Shown here piece by piece: positions 1 through 12,546 of a DNA stretch of 64,000 nt (the stretch's first letter is position 1; the number at the start of each line of letters is the position of its first letter). Source of the stretch: Sarcocystis neurona (Eukaryota; Apicomplexa; Conoidasida; Eucoccidiorida; Sarcocystidae); assembly GCA_000727475.1 (NCBI GenBank), contig KL647300.1:2749063-2813062 (forward strand), given 5' to 3'. The notes beneath the pieces are model-generated. The model made no database searches. It worked only from the letters and a program-made list of their open reading frames with translations, and was not told where the DNA came from. The translations under genes were made by a program, and so were the position numbers.

Positions 1-126
1 GCCTTTCCTCTCATATCCCCTCGTCTTCATCCGCGGTGCCCTTGCACTTCCGCGGTGCCCTTGCACTTTCTCTTTGCCTGATTTTTCTTGACTGCTGCTC
101 ACTTTTCTTCTGCTGCTGCTTTTCAG

Positions 127-237
127 GGAGACAGGAAGCGGGAGTACGATTTCCTTTCTTCGATTGAGCTGGTCGTTGTCGATCGCGCAGATGTCATTTG
201 TCTGCAGAACTGGACGTTCTTGAAAGAGTGTTTTGCA
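127..237 (+). other. UTP25: UTP25 exon: YDFLSSIE...DRADV block
   Basis: Acceptor TTTTCAG ends at 126; donor GCA|GTAAGT starts at 238. It codes 37 residues beginning GDRKREYDFLSSIE, which match the family's (R)DYDFLSSIE-(hydrophobic)-DQAD segment, the degenerate DEAD-box position. Phase 0 at both ends. Confidence 0.9.
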
Positions 238-3200
238 GTAAGTCCACCTTCAAAACACACGCACAACCCACTCCAGGAAAGAAAAGGATGAAGAAGAAAG
301 ATAAAGACACCAACACCAACACACACACACACACACCCATAGAATCACGCGCGTGTAGGTGCATCTGCATGCAGGGACGCGGAACACACACAACAGACCG
401 GAGAAAAGAGGCGAAGATAAAGACGCACACACAGAAACGACCACCCGGGTGCAGGTGCAGCTGGCATAGAAGGCTGCCGAGCGACAACCGTGGATGCCGT
501 TTGGCCTCTCCCGTGCTCATATTCATCTGTGCTATACATCTATATACATATATATATACATATATATACATATATATATATATATATGTATGTACTTGTA
601 TAGATAAGTATGTGTGCCCGAGAAAACGAGAGAGACAGAGGGACGGGTTTAGCCGGCAGAAGAGGAAAAGGGAAGAATATGAAGGAGAAGAAGAACAGAA
701 GAACAACCCCGTGCAGTGCGGCAACGTACACTGGTGCCCACCTACTATATATATGTATATCTTTCTGCCGCTGAGTCGACCTCTTCTCATGTTGGTCGGG
801 GCACGTACGTCGATGGACGTGCGAGACGTGTATGCTGACAGAGAAACGTGGACATTTGTTTGTTGTGTTCGGCAAACTTCGCTGCAATCTGCCTCGTTGA
901 GAAGGACGAAGAGAGTCTTGCAGAGATGCGCACACACGTGGACGTCTGCTTGTGTACGTACACACTCCGGCGGATGTATGTTGCACCCCCCCTACACAAT
1001 TCTTATATGAGGCGCAAGTACGTACATAGGACTGCTCTATGCTAAAAATATATTTATATATATTATAGGTACGTATCTCTGACCGCTCACATATATATAT
1101 ATATATACGTATTTGTCCTCGTGTGTAGACGTCCAAGGTAGGTACGTAGGGACGTGCGTATCATTGCTCCTTTTGTTATATATATGTATATATATGTATA
1201 TACGTATATATGTGTACTCATAGAAGGAGGTATTTGTTATCGCTCCTTGTGGTATATGTGTGTAGACACCGTATATGTGTACTTATATATGTGGACACTC
1301 TTTATACGGAGACATAGCTGGTATCGCTCATTCGAATACATTTATATACTGTGAATATATGTGTAGGTACACCCTGTCTATATAGGTACGTGCTGCCTGT
1401 GTTTCTTCTTCTTATGTATAACGTTTATACATATATTATGCCTGTATTTGTACACATATGCACTATGTATGTATATATGGAGGTACCTACCTGTTATCGC
1501 TCTCCGTCCATCGTATATGTATACGCGTACATATATATATGTATATATATACACACAATATATATACACGTATAGGTACGTTTGTGTTACCGCTTTTTCT
1601 GAGCAATATATGTATACGTATGTTATGTATGTGAAAATATTATGTATATGTTTGTGCCTCTATACACTACGTATGGAGGCACATACGTAGGTAGGTGTTT
1701 GTGACCAGTATATCCGCGACAGATATACATACATATATATATGTATATGTATGTATAGAAACTGGACACACGTATGTGTTGTGCGTGTGTGTACAGACGT
1801 GTGTAGTTGTCCATTTCTGTTGATTTCCTCCTCTGTACGCGTGAGGCACCTGCATGCAAGGACGCTTGCACAAGCCAGGACCTTGTGATGCCTATACACG
1901 TTTGTGCACACACAAGTTCACTCCTCTGCATAAGGCGATGTGTGTCTACATATTTATATAGCAGGATGCCACTATACACATATATATATATTTATATTTC
2001 GACGTGAAGGTGCGCACACGTACGTATGTCTACGTATGCGTACCTCAGGGCACGGTAATATAATTTGTACGTAAAGGCGCATATATATATATATATGTAT
2101 CATATGTATATATATAGACGTATGTCTAGACTCGTGTAACTCAGGGCATCATTATGTATATGTATATGTATATTTCTACGTGAAGGCGCACACATATGTA
2201 TTTGTCTTTATATGTACACCTGTGGGCGTCACTATGTATATAGCGTACATATATATATATATATATATGTATACCGCAGGCGTTGCACGAGTCCTCTGCT
2301 GCGCTTTGTGTCGCTCTTCCGTTTTCTGCTGCTCTCCGTATGCCGCGCAGGTGTGATCAATATACGCAGACGGAGATGTAAACAGATGTACGTAGTAGAG
2401 AGATATAGGTAGATATACACGTATACGTGGATAGGCAGAGCTAGGTAAACGTAGGTAGATAGATGTGGGTAGATAGGTCTATGTGATTATGAAGACAGGT
2501 AGATATAACAGAGAGAGATACAAGTAGATTATCACATATACGTAGATAGGTAAGTAGACAGCGTGAAAGAGATAGATAGAAGTGAACAGGTGTATATAGG
2601 TATATCCACCTATGTAGGTAGGTAAATATGGTTGCGGCTCAGCTTCTGCGCTTCGTCCGTTCCTGCCACTCGAATGGGTAGATAGGATTCGTATATATAA
2701 GGACAGATAGATGTAGTTGATAGGTATAGATAGATTGCCACATGTACAGACAGATATAGATAGATATGAGTAGACAGCATGGAAGAAGTAAATACAAGCG
2801 AAGAGATGTAGGTAGGTGTATCTACCTATATAGACAGGTCGGTACTTGCTGCGCTTCGGCGTGACTGCTGCAGCTGTTGTTCCGACGGCAGTGCTGCTTC
2901 TTCAGCTCGTCCGTCTGCCATTCCTTCTCTTGCCGCTGCTGCTGCTGCTCCGGCCTCTTTGGGTGGGACTGCACGTGCGATTTGCAGCTCCCGCCGCTGC
3001 TTCTTTTCCTCTGTTGCTGGTACTCCTAAGTTTCGCACTGGTGTGCTGCTCCTGTTTTTCCGCTTTCTCCTGCGCCTGCTGCCGCGTCGTCCTTCTGCTT
3101 CGTTTCCTGCTGCTGTGCCATTGCTGCTGTTGCTGCTGCTGCTTCTGCTTCTTTTTGCCCACGTCTGCAGGGCCGGTGCGCCTCGAGGGCGCGTCTCCTC

Positions 3201-6200
3201 CTGTTACTGCTCTGCACCTATGATTCTCGCGGCACAGCTCTGCATGTGGCAGTGCCGTTGATGCTACTGCTGCTGCTACTGCTGCGCCTTTTATGCGGTG
3301 CATTCCGCTTCTATTCCTTCTTCTGTTGCTGCTGCAATGGTTTATACTTCTGCCTGCTCTGCTGCTTGATCGACTGCTGCTGCCGCGCAGTCTACCGTGC
3401 TGTGTCCAACCATCTGCTTCGAACCGGCTGCTGCTCCGCTCGGTACGCGTTGTTTTCTCCTGAGGGTTCGGCTGCTGCTGCTGCAGTGCTGTTTCTGCAC
3501 CGCCGTGTGTACTGCTCGTTTGCCTGCTGCTAGCCTGTCCTGCTCCTTCTGCGATTTCTTCTGTTCCTGCCTCGGCTGCGGTGCTCGTCCCATACGAGAA
3601 CTGCTAGTGACGCCCTGCCTGCGTTGTGCGCGTGGATTGGCGGTGCTGTAGCGTGCGTCGCTGCTGCTGTGGCTGGTGCACTGCTACTGTTGCTGCTGCT
3701 CTTGCTGGCGTGTTGCTGTGGGCTGCAGCATGTGGAGCCCCTGCTGCTGCGAGTGCTGCGACGTGCAAGGGGTGCTTTTTCATCCGCTGCTTCCTTTTCT
3801 GCTGTCTGCTGTCTGCTGCTGCTGGTGGTGCTGCAGTCGCTGAATCTCCCGCCCGTGTCGTACACGTCGTTCGATATCCGGCGCCTCCGTCCCGCAGCCA
3901 TCGCAGGGGTAACAGCAGCAGACCGGCAAACGGTGCTACTTTCGAACGGCAGGGACGCTCGCTATCTCTCTCTGTTCAAGAGTTACTGTTGTAACAGGCG
4001 AGGCCTGCTGCATCTCTTTGACCCGGCTCTCGCGTCCCGCGTGGCCAGTGTGCTACCTGCTGCACCTTCCTCCAACAGCCGCAGCGCGCAGCAGCAGCAA
4101 CCGCAGAACAAGAAGAAACGGAAGAAGCACGCGGAAGAGCCACGACCGCAGGAAGGACCGGAAGAGCAAGAACAAGAAGAAAAGGAAGAAGAGAAGGATC
4201 GGCTGGAGAAGGAAGACGAGTCTGTGTTTGTGAATCGAAAAGAAAGGATGAACCGCAACAGTGTCTGTGTGCAGAACAAAGAAGAAAAGGAGGAAGCGGA
4301 AGAGAAGGAAGGCGAACAGCAAGAGCAGAAGACAACCAGTGCGAAGCAGCAGCAGGAGGTGCAGCTGCAGGACAAATCCATAGAAGATAAAATGGGGAAG
4401 AATATCGTCGCCCAATCCACCGCGGCGGGAGTGCAACAACTTTTCTGTAGAATTCACTGCCCGACTGTTGCTGCTTCTTCTGAGGTAGGCTCTCGATAGT
4501 CTCGAATATTTCTCGCACGAATTTTCCTGCAGCCGCACTCCGTGTCTTCTTCTTACGCATAAGGGTCTTCATACGTGTACGCTACATAGGATCATAGTGG
4601 AAAGATAGCGCTGCTTGGAAAAGGCACGTCCCTCCGTTGTCCTGCTGCCTCTACTCTCACAGACACACGTATGTATAAACCTCTACTTGTGCGTACTTCT
4701 GTGTATAAAATTACGTGCTACGCAAAATTTACACGTATATGTATATATGTGCAAATGCTCATTTGTCGGTACTCATCGGCGTGTTTCCCTGCAGAAAGGT
4801 ATGTATATCAGGAGCAAAAGTGGGAAGCCTGTACAGACGTACGCGCACGTATAGGGAGAGATCAGCAGGTCGGTACGTAGAGAGACAGCCTGCATGAGCG
4901 AAGGTGAAACGAACGGTTAAAGACACACTGCCGAGGTCGAGGCGCGATAAACTTGGAGACTCATTCTCAGGGCTACGTAGTGTTGTTGTTGCGTTCCTGG
5001 TTTCACCGGCACATATGCGTACGTATGTATGTGCTTGTGTACACGGATGTCTACCAACATACTTATATTTATGTATTCGTACGACCGGCCTAGGAGTCCT
5101 CTACCTATGCGTATATATGTACGTTCACCGTCCACGTGTCTACCAACATTCCCATACTTGTGTATTCGTACCACCGGCTTCGGAGTCCTCTACGTATGCG
5201 TATACATGTACGTCCAACGCCCATATATAGACACACGACGTGTGCTTCCTGCGCCTCATCAGTACTTCGAGAGGAACCCACGCGTTTATTTCTCTCTTTG
5301 CTGCTTCCCGCTTGGCGCACGAGCTCTCTGGCGAGTCACCGTCCCCCAGTGTCTGTTGGCGGCGCGGGTGACGAACTGATGTGCTGCTCGTGAAGCAGAC
5401 GCTGGTTCCGGGCTACCGGACGTGCAGCGCATCATACTTCTCTTGAAAATCTTCCGAGCGGCTCTGCGGAGGGTCGCTGCTGCGTTTGAATCGGCCACGC
5501 TTCGTCAGGGAGGGCACCTCTTTGCGTTATCCCCTTTCGTGCCAAACTGCGCTTCGGTCTCGCAAGCATAGATATGTCGTCATATGTGGAAGTGTAGACG
5601 TGCCTGTCGATGCGCGTGCATTCCAATTGCTGGCAGTTTTGTAATAAAAGAAGGTGTGGGGATTCGGCTGGATGCATGCAGGCACTCATCAGGCATTTGA
5701 TAGTGCACGTGCTGCCCACCTTCTCCGGCGGCTTTTCTCGAGGCGCGCTGCTCGTTCTGCCGTCTTACCTTGAGTACTGCAGGTGAGGTTGGAAGGCGTC
5801 ACTGTCCACCAGGTCTACCCTAGATTTTTCTCCTGTAGATCTCCGTTGATGCTTCATACATGTATATATGTGTGTATTTGTTTATGTGTGTTTCGACGGG
5901 CGCAGAGCGTCAGGTGGGACGGGACGTGAATATGCGCATGTGGGCGTGGGGATGTGTGGGCAAGTACGTATGGAAGTTCTGTACGGGACGCGTAGACGTG
6001 GTGATGTGTCTGCAGCGCATGGGTATCTACCTACTCCTTGTCTCTACGCGTGCGTGTTGGTGTGCAAGTTCGTATTCGTCGCTGTACGTGTATGGAGGTG
6101 CGGCCACAGAAACGAGAGTCTGGACGTGTCCACGTCTGCTGGGGACGTGCGTCCCTGAGGGTCTGGCTGCATGCTGCTGCCTCCTTATTTTGCGTTGCTG

Positions 6201-9200
6201 CAGTGAGTCAACCTACTCCTCTGCTCTTTTTGTCTACACTTATGTTTTGAATATAGATGTATGTACAGGCGTATTTGTATAGTGTGCATGCATGAGCATG
6301 TAGCGGCAGCCTTCTTGGTCTCGCTTCATAGCTCTCGTTAAGTCCGTTCTTCTGCGTAAGGCAGTACTCTTTTCTTTTCTGCAGCTGCGTTGGTTCCCGT
6401 GCGCCTCTAGCTGTCGGATGGCTCTTGTGACTTTCCTCTTGGTGTACCTAAGAGATACTACATCACTGTTAGCGTCTCGATGGCTGCTGCTGTACTCCTG
6501 GCGAATTTGTTGCACTGCTGCTGTGCGAGACTCCAATGCCGCTGCGCAGTTGTTGCTGCCTTCTCTCCAGTCGAGCCCTGTGCACGTAAAAGCGCCTGTT
6601 GAGCTCTTGTACAGGGACACACGTCGGGCACGCGGCTGTCAGTCATACTGCTGCTGCTGCTGATGTTTGTCTAAACGGCTGATGGTGATGCTGCCGCTGC
6701 TGGTGCTGTTTTTCTAGACTGCTGGTTCTGTTGCTGCTGTTGCTAAGCATCGGAACTACTGGTACTGCTGCTGCGGCAAGGGGGTTGGTGATGCGGCTGT
6801 TGCAGTGCTCCTCATGTGGCTGCGAGCGCTGCTGGTGCTAGGGCGATTGGTGTGATTGCTGTTGGTGTTGCTGCTTTCAATACTGCCGGGGACGGGGCTG
6901 CGCTGCTTGTTTGCTGCTGCTGCTACTGCCGTTGTGCCGCCGTTGCTGCGGTGTTGTTGTCATGCTGGTTTTTGTTTGTTCTTGCTGCTGTGGTTGCTTC
7001 TTCGTGACTCTGCTGCTTCTGCAGGCGCTGCCTTGCCGCTGCTTTCACTTCGTGTCCTGAGTCGCAGCTGCTGCCACGTCTGCAGCAGCTGTTGCTCACC
7101 GCTGATTGCTGTCGCTGTTCTTGCGGATGACATGCTCATTCAGGTACTGGTCTAGTGGGCATGTCGCCGTTTGTAAGGTGCTGCGCTAGCTGCTGCGGTT
7201 GTGCGATGCGTATTGCTGCTGCTTCTTCCCAGATTGTGGAAGGCGTTAAAGGAGAAGAACGTGGACTACGTGCGCTGCCACGAGTACACATCAAATGCGA
7301 ACATTATGAAGGCGAGGCAGAAATTTCAGAAAGGTACTTTCGTTTCCTTATCGCCGCTGTCCAGATGCTGTCTTCTGCTCTAGTTGGGTCAGACCATCTG
7401 CAGAAATCCTTCCTTGCTCGTGTGAACTCGCAGTCTTCACGTCTGTTTTCTCCTGTGCCTCACTTGTGCGCCATGTGTTTTTCTTAACGCTACGCTGCGC
7501 CCGGTCATGGTGCTTCCCCACAGCTTTTCTACCCCGCAAAAATTCGGCGGCTGTCTTTCCGTAGCGCTTGTTCAGGGTGCTTTCTTTCCGTCCTTTGCGG
7601 AGCCTGCAACGTTGTAGGGCCACAGACACCCGCGTCCCCTACCGCTTCCCGTCAATTTTCTAGCGTAGAATGCGCCACTTATTTTCTCCCCACTTGCGAA
7701 GCTGGAGAAAGCATGTTCTGAACTTCAACTTCTAAATATGTTCTAGGAACATCAGAGACGTGAACCGACTGCCAGACGAACGTGTCTATATGTGATATAT
7801 ATATATATATGTACTTGTGTATGTATGTATGTATGTGTGAGCGTATGTATGTATGTGTGTATCCGTGTATACCTTGTAGGCCCTTTTCGAAATGCAGGTA
7901 CAAATATGCATACAAAGTGCTGTGACATACACGTCAAATATACATATATAAATATATATACTCTCAAGGCTACACGTTACGTATAAAAAACAGGAGAAAG
8001 AGCGTAGAAAGCTCTCATAAACGATGTGTGCGTTGTTGCGCGTTGAAACGCTGTCGTTGAGAAATTGAGGCCTCTTTGTAAGCCGCGGTCCTTATGACAC
8101 ACCCGGGGAAAGACATGCGTTCCTGAGTAAGAAGGTTTCACTCCCCTTTAAATATCGAGATTTGTTTTGTGCCGCGCAGTTGTTTAACTATATATATATA
8201 TATACTTACACACCTGTGTATGTATATGTCCATGGGTCGTCTTAATTGTTATATAACCGCCCCTTCTTTATCTAAAGCAAACTGTTGTTTTTTTCATTCC
8301 GTTTTTTCATCTATCGTTAGTGGGCGCCATTCCCGATGGATGTCTTGGCGGCTCCGCCCTTTGCTCTTTCCGTCCTTTTCCTTTCCCGTCTTCTGTTCCT
8401 CTTTCTGTTAATTATTTTCGTCTGCCCACCTCTGACTGTGTGTTCTCGTGGGACCTTTTCATCACTGACGTAAAGTTGTGTATTTGTGGATCTTCGTAGA
8501 AGCACGCGCTTGCTTTGGCGATACGCCATTTACAGAGCGTTGTTGGTGCGTTTCTCTCTCGCCGTTTAGTTTGCCGCGCCCATGTATGTAGTGGCTTCAT
8601 CATCCTCTCTGTTGTTCTTCTACTGGCGTCCGCACATGGTGAAAGCAGCTGTCTCTCGTGGCATTGCACAACGTTCACTGCGCCGTCGGTGCAGAGGCCC
8701 CGCAGCGACACCGCGGCGCAGCGCGCTTCACATGTCGCTGCTGCGCCTCACTATTTCTGAGTCTAGATATTGCCAGCAGTGCGCGCTTTAGCTTGGGCTG
8801 CCGAACGTTGTGTTTGTATGTTCTGCGTATCTGGTGCGTCTCTTCTGCAGCGTTGTGTGTTGTGTGTGTGTATGTGTAACGATTGAAACCGCGATACCAA
8901 GAGGTAATCAACTGTATGTACGAATGTCGTAGGTGAGGTGTGTACACATGCATGTGTGCCAATGGTAACGCCGTTGGGTGTGACCGAACGGGCGCATGTC
9001 TGCACTTGTATGTATGTATATGTTTATGTATATGTATGTATATATATGGACATTTATGTACGGGTGCGCACACATACGCGCGTATCCGTCGGCGTGTACT
9101 CACACGAGTGAATAAGAAGGGGGCGCCACACGCGTCAGTGACTGTTTTCTGATTTTCTCGTCCTCCGCGTTTAGGACCTCTTTGGGACATGCAGGCGCGT

Positions 9201-10306
9201 GCCCCCGTTTTACATCAGAGAAACGTGTTTGGCAGTGCACCGTTTTCCTAGTCTGCCACTTTTTTAGCGTGTTTGCAGCGGCTTACACACCTGTGTATGT
9301 ATATGTCCATGGATCGTCTTAATTGCATGCGTGAGTTTTCTCTTGTAGATGCGTGCGCGGACTTTATGCGTAGGGAACCTTCTACGCTGCAGTGTGGCCT
9401 AGCGGTGACGTCGTCTTCTATGCGACGACATACACACTGAGTAAATAACAAACAGGTTGATAGTACCTGTGTTCCTTAATGAGCGCGTGAATATGTTCAT
9501 GCGCATGTCCGTAGATGTCTGTAAAGCTCTCGGATATTGTTGTTCGGCCCTAGCAGCTACGTTTGACTGCAGACACAGTGTGCCTTAGCTCTTTATGCTG
9601 CCACAGGTTTCACTTGAAAGGCCGTGTGCGAGTAATGAGGTAGCCTTTACGTTCGCGTCAAAACACGGATACGGTTGAATCTGTTAGCTTACTTTTGCAC
9701 TGTTCAGCTCATCCTTCAAAGCTTTCTCGCTTATTTTCTCTTCTCCTCCGAATTTTTAATCCTTCGTTGTCGCCCATGCCTCATTTTATTATCCATCCTC
9801 ATTTCCTCCTTTTCTCTCCTCGTGATACTACATATTGTCTCTCTGTGCCCTGATTTGCCTCTTCTACTTCCTGTCCCCACATCTCATTTTCCGTTCTTCT
9901 GGTACCTAAACGTGTGCGTGTCTTTCTTCCTTTTCCAGGTGAAGTACCTCTCTTGGTAACGACTGTGAGGTTCCTTTTCTTCCGTCGTTACCGACTTGCT
10001 GGTGGCGAGCGGGTGATCTTTGTCGGCCCACCAGCGTCTCCAGAGGTCTACGGCCACGTGTTACTCTGTTCGTTGCCTGATGCTGCGGGTTCTCGGAAGG
10101 GCGGGTTTCCTCTGGCGCAGACAAGTCCACAAATCGTGGGGCAAAATGTGTCGAATCAGAGAAGTCCTCAAGCGCAACACAAAAGTGGAGCTTCCATCTG
10201 CTTCTTTACGAAATACCACTCATACCAACTCGAACGTCTGATGGCCGTAGATAAGGCCACGGCGCTCATAAGTGCACCAGAAGCAAAAATTGTGGCGGTG
10301 AAATGA
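127..10306 (+). CDS. UTP25: UTP25 (DEF/DIEXF family) SSU-processome protein, 3' five exons (5' end outside window)
   Basis: Nucleolar protein of the U3 small-subunit processome, needed for early pre-rRNA cleavage and 18S maturation; the family has a degenerate DEAD-helicase-like fold. Exons are 127-237, 3837-4484, 5682-5782, 7233-7333 and 9939-10306. All have AG/GT borders and phases 0/0, 0/0, 2, 1 that join without a break, giving about 442 residues. Family blocks appear in the right order: YDFLSSIELVVVDRADV, SLNLPP then RQTVLLSNGRDARY, GVQQLFCRI, GALLVLPSYLEYCRLW, DYVRCHEYTSNANIMKARQ, TTVRFLFFRRY, and the terminal FFTKYHSYQLERLMAV. A Lys/Glu/Gln insertion of roughly 130 residues interrupts the second exon. 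Introns are 3.6, 1.2, 1.45 and 2.6 kb. Similarity was judged by eye from knowledge of the family; the exon structure is my inference. Confidence 0.9.
1995..2270 (+). repeat. Degenerate ~100-bp minisatellite in UTP25 intron 1
   Basis: Three diverged units carry the common core cgtatgtct...gtAACTCAGGGCATCA...acgtgaaggcgcaca, separated by TATATG tracts. A related array with a TTATCGCTC core lies at about 1160-1610. Confidence 0.55.
2520..2870 (+). repeat. Degenerate ~210-bp tandem duplication with GATA-rich sequence
   Basis: Two diverged copies (about 2525-2665 and 2733-2870). Each begins with TAGATT(A/G)(T/C)CACAT and passes through a (g)tagacagc(g/a)tg(g)aa core and a TA(T/C)CTACCTA-like element. 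Each ends at CTGCGCTTCG. Confidence 0.6.
2846..3836 (+). repeat. CTG/TGC-rich 3' part of UTP25 intron 1
   Basis: About 1 kb of imperfect CTG/TGC triplets on the sense strand, running straight into the 3' splice site at 3835-3836. The Leu-, Cys- and Ala-rich frames here on both strands are repeat artefacts, not exons. Confidence 0.85.
3837..4484 (+). other. UTP25: UTP25 exon with low-complexity insertion
   Basis: Acceptor GGTGCTGCAG ends at 3836; donor TCTGAG|GTAGGC follows 4484. The first 60 or so residues (SLNLPP to NRRGLLHLF) and the last 25 (GVQQLFCRIHC...ASSE) align with conserved UTP25. The middle is a Q/K/E-rich insertion starting at SAQQQQPQNKKKRKK and continuing in EEK runs, with no counterpart in animal or yeast proteins. 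Phase 0 at both ends. Confidence 0.88.
5049..5226 (+). repeat. 89-bp tandem duplication in UTP25 intron 2
   Basis: GTCTACCAACAT starts at 5049 and again at 5138. The shared unit continues TATTCGTACGACCGG...GGAGTCCTCTAC...TATGCGTATA with a few substitutions. Confidence 0.75.
5682..5782 (+). other. UTP25: UTP25 exon: LPSYLEYCR block
   Basis: Acceptor CATGCAG ends at 5681; donor TGCAG|GTGAGG follows 5782. It codes ALIRHLIVHVLPTF then GALLVLPSYLEYCR, equivalent to the family's ILPQYRD...LIYIPSYFDFVR. Joined to the preceding exon, the spacing from CRI to LPTFS equals that of the animal protein. Ends in phase 2 (AG|A, Arg). Confidence 0.88.
6640..7232 (+). repeat. CTG-rich 3' part of UTP25 intron 3
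   Basis: Imperfect sense-strand CTG/TGC triplets from about 6645 to the acceptor at 7231-7232. No conserved coding block lies inside. Confidence 0.8.
7233..7333 (+). other. UTP25: UTP25 exon: EYTSNANIMKARQKFQKG block
   Basis: Acceptor CTTCCCAG ends at 7232; donor AAAG|GTACTT follows 7333. It codes LWKALKEKNVDYVRCHEY then TSNANIMKARQKFQKG, equivalent to the family's RLRNYF...F..ICEYT....VSRAR..F. Starts in phase 2, ends in phase 1. Confidence 0.9.
8205..8248 (+). repeat. 44-bp dispersed direct repeat, copy 1
   Basis: CTTACACACCTGTGTATGTA followed by TATGTCCATGGGTCGTCTTA and ATTG. It is repeated 1,077 bp downstream with one mismatch. Both copies lie in the last UTP25 intron. Confidence 0.85.
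9282..9325 (+). repeat. 44-bp dispersed direct repeat, copy 2
   Basis: Matches 8205-8248 at 43 of 44 positions (CCATGG then A in place of G). The copies bracket about 1 kb of single-copy intron; I see no open frame or terminal inverted repeat marking a transposon. Confidence 0.85.
9939..10306 (+). other. UTP25: UTP25 terminal exon
   Basis: Acceptor TTTTCCAG ends at 9938. It codes GEVPLLVTTVRFLFFRRYRL and, near the C-terminus, ICFFTKYHSYQLERLMAVD, then stops with TGA at 10304-10306. These match the family's LL.TERFHFF.RY and VLYSKYDAQRLAAVVG. The stretch from about PEVYGHVL to QHKSGAS is less conserved. Confidence 0.9.
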
Positions 10307-12546
10307 AAAATCGCGTGCGAATTGAAGAGTTGTGATGGAAGAAGAGCAGGAAGCAACACAGTGAAACGTAGGCGCATCTGAGAATCGAAATAGGATGATG
10401 GACAGAAAAGTCTGTGTACACGTCAGGTGTTGAGTGGGACCTTGAGGGCGTGTACGTTCAACAAGGTGTGACCACGAAATAAACAGAGAGAGAAGAAAGA
10501 CAAAGGCTCGTGTGTAGACGCGCTCCGGGCCGTGGTGTCACTTCCACTATGGCATACACAAGATGATGGCAAGAGCCTTTGTTGCTACGCCGTTGAATCA
10601 AATTGTTCGTGATAGTATAGTGGGGAGAGGAGAGGCTGGTAGGGAGATCGCAAGAACGGTTGCGCGATGAAGAACCAAGGTGGCATACTGGAATGAGGAC
10701 CTGCTTTCTTACAGCTTTTTCCCACGCATGTACATATGCATAGACACGGTCGAAAGCGAGAACTTGTGCAAACCAGAGGACGAGTAGATGTAATAATGGG
10801 TCTAAAAGAACAAGTGCGATTTGGCCCGTTATGTGGTGTTTACAGAAGTGCACTTCAAGGCACAAGCGCGTGTAGTTACGTATGTTGAAGTGCCATAATA
10901 TGTATGGTTGTGGCGGTTGTGCTGAGTAGGGCACACTTTTGGCGTTTGTTCCTTCCTCGATTGCATTTAACATCGATAACGGTTGTGAGGTGCATTCGCC
11001 GTTCTACTCGCCGGCAGTGTGGATGTGTTGACGGTCCGTAGTATTACAGAGGTGTTGTAGCCGAGTTTACGATTCGAATAAGTTTCAGTTGCTCCGTTGC
11101 AGTGTCACCGGAGAAGTGCGAAATACGGATTTTTGTGAAGCGACCTCTTGTTTAAGGTGTCAAACGACCACTTTTTGCATGAGCGGAAGTTATCTCGAGT
11201 TGTTACGACACAAGAGGAACACAGGTGTACGTACTTTTAAGGAAGCGCGCAGGATATAGTTTTCACGTGGGCATCTGGACAACAATTTTGTGTGTAGTGA
11301 GAGGCATTTTGATAGAATTCACGAGTATGGAAGCTTTGCTAATATCGGTACTACATAAAGAAAGCCATCTCTCTTTACACAGAGATATTTAGATATGGGA
11401 GCATCTGGTGAATACTTCGTCTTCCCGGATTACCGAACGTCTACGGTTCCTCGGCCAGGAAGAGAGAATACAACTGTAAAGGTTGCAACACCCTAGTCGG
11501 TAGAGGGGACACAAACCATTGCACGACGCCGACGTCAGCCGGTCCCGCCGTATGACAGCATCTCCCCTTTGGTATTCTACCGGTAGCACAATGATGATAC
11601 GGTTTCTGCTACAGTTAGTCCCGTAAAACAGCATTGCTGGGGCAGCAGTTCACAAGGTTTCTTGTTGCAAATTTCTTGTTATACATTGACTACTTCATAT
11701 TATCATGGATGGCTCTGCTTGCTTTCACGGCTCTGTGAGTTTGGCTTTTGTCGACGTGCAAAAAGTCCTTCATCAGGATCCGCGACTGTGCTATTGTTGG
11801 GAGGACGCACTGGTCTGTTCTTTATCTTATAGCATTTTTCTTACGTGTGGAGCTTTTCATTTGGCAAATACTCCTGTCGAGACCCCACGTGTTCTTTCCG
11901 TTATTCAATTACAATTTTACGCAGTGAACAGCACGACTAACAAACTAGCCCTTAACTGCAGTAATGCTACTTTTGCTGAGAGTGACTACTGTATTAGCAC
12001 GAGTAATAGTTGTTAAGCGGATACAGAGACGCTGAGGCGAGTTCTTGTTACAGAGTTGCCGCACGAAATCCTGTCCGGCCTTGTGGTGGATGTTGAAGTA
12101 CTGTGCACTGCTACGCGGGAAGAAGATGTACATTGAATCTAGAGTGTGAGAGACGTTACACTTGCGTGCTTAGTAGTCCTCACTGCGCTACCAGTACTCG
12201 AATAGCTTACAGGCATCCGCGTGGACAGAGGGTGGGTTCGTGCGCAACCGATATAAAGTTCGGAGGAATTCTTTTGAATGATTCTTCATGTTACTCTTGT
12301 CCCCTAATGGCCACTACGGTCGTGACGTCACCGATACGGACGTAGCTTTGAAAAAAAGAAATAGGAAGGCGTGTCTTGAACTGCGAAGGTTTATCATTAG
12401 AAAACGTGCAACAAGAGTGTAAGCCTACGAACCCGGTCTCGGTTCCCCCTCCTCCTCCCCCTCACCCCTCACCGCCGATTTAGCGCAACGCACCGGAGCG
12501 GACTGTGCACGGCTTATAAACGCTCTCATGAGAGCTACGCGGAAGA
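10307..12546. other. Convergent intergenic spacer, no supported gene
   Basis: The spacer lies between the UTP25 stop and the end of the 571-codon minus-strand frame. It has balanced composition and few repeats. Frames of 103 residues (11705-12016 +) and 171 residues (10458-10973 -) show no family similarity or codon pattern I trust. A pyrimidine-rich C/T run is at 12438-12475. Confidence 0.6.

Noticed and set aside
8249..9281. Transposon between the 44-bp direct repeats
   Set aside because: No open frame with transposase or reverse-transcriptase motifs, and no terminal inverted repeats seen; only the direct repeats remain as evidence.
10458..10973. 171-residue minus-strand frame downstream of UTP25
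   Set aside because: No recognisable similarity, no good start context and no splice-linked partner; could be chance in balanced sequence.
11705..12016. 103-residue plus-strand frame beginning MDGSACFHGS
   Set aside because: Isolated, short and without similarity; kept only as part of the spacer description.
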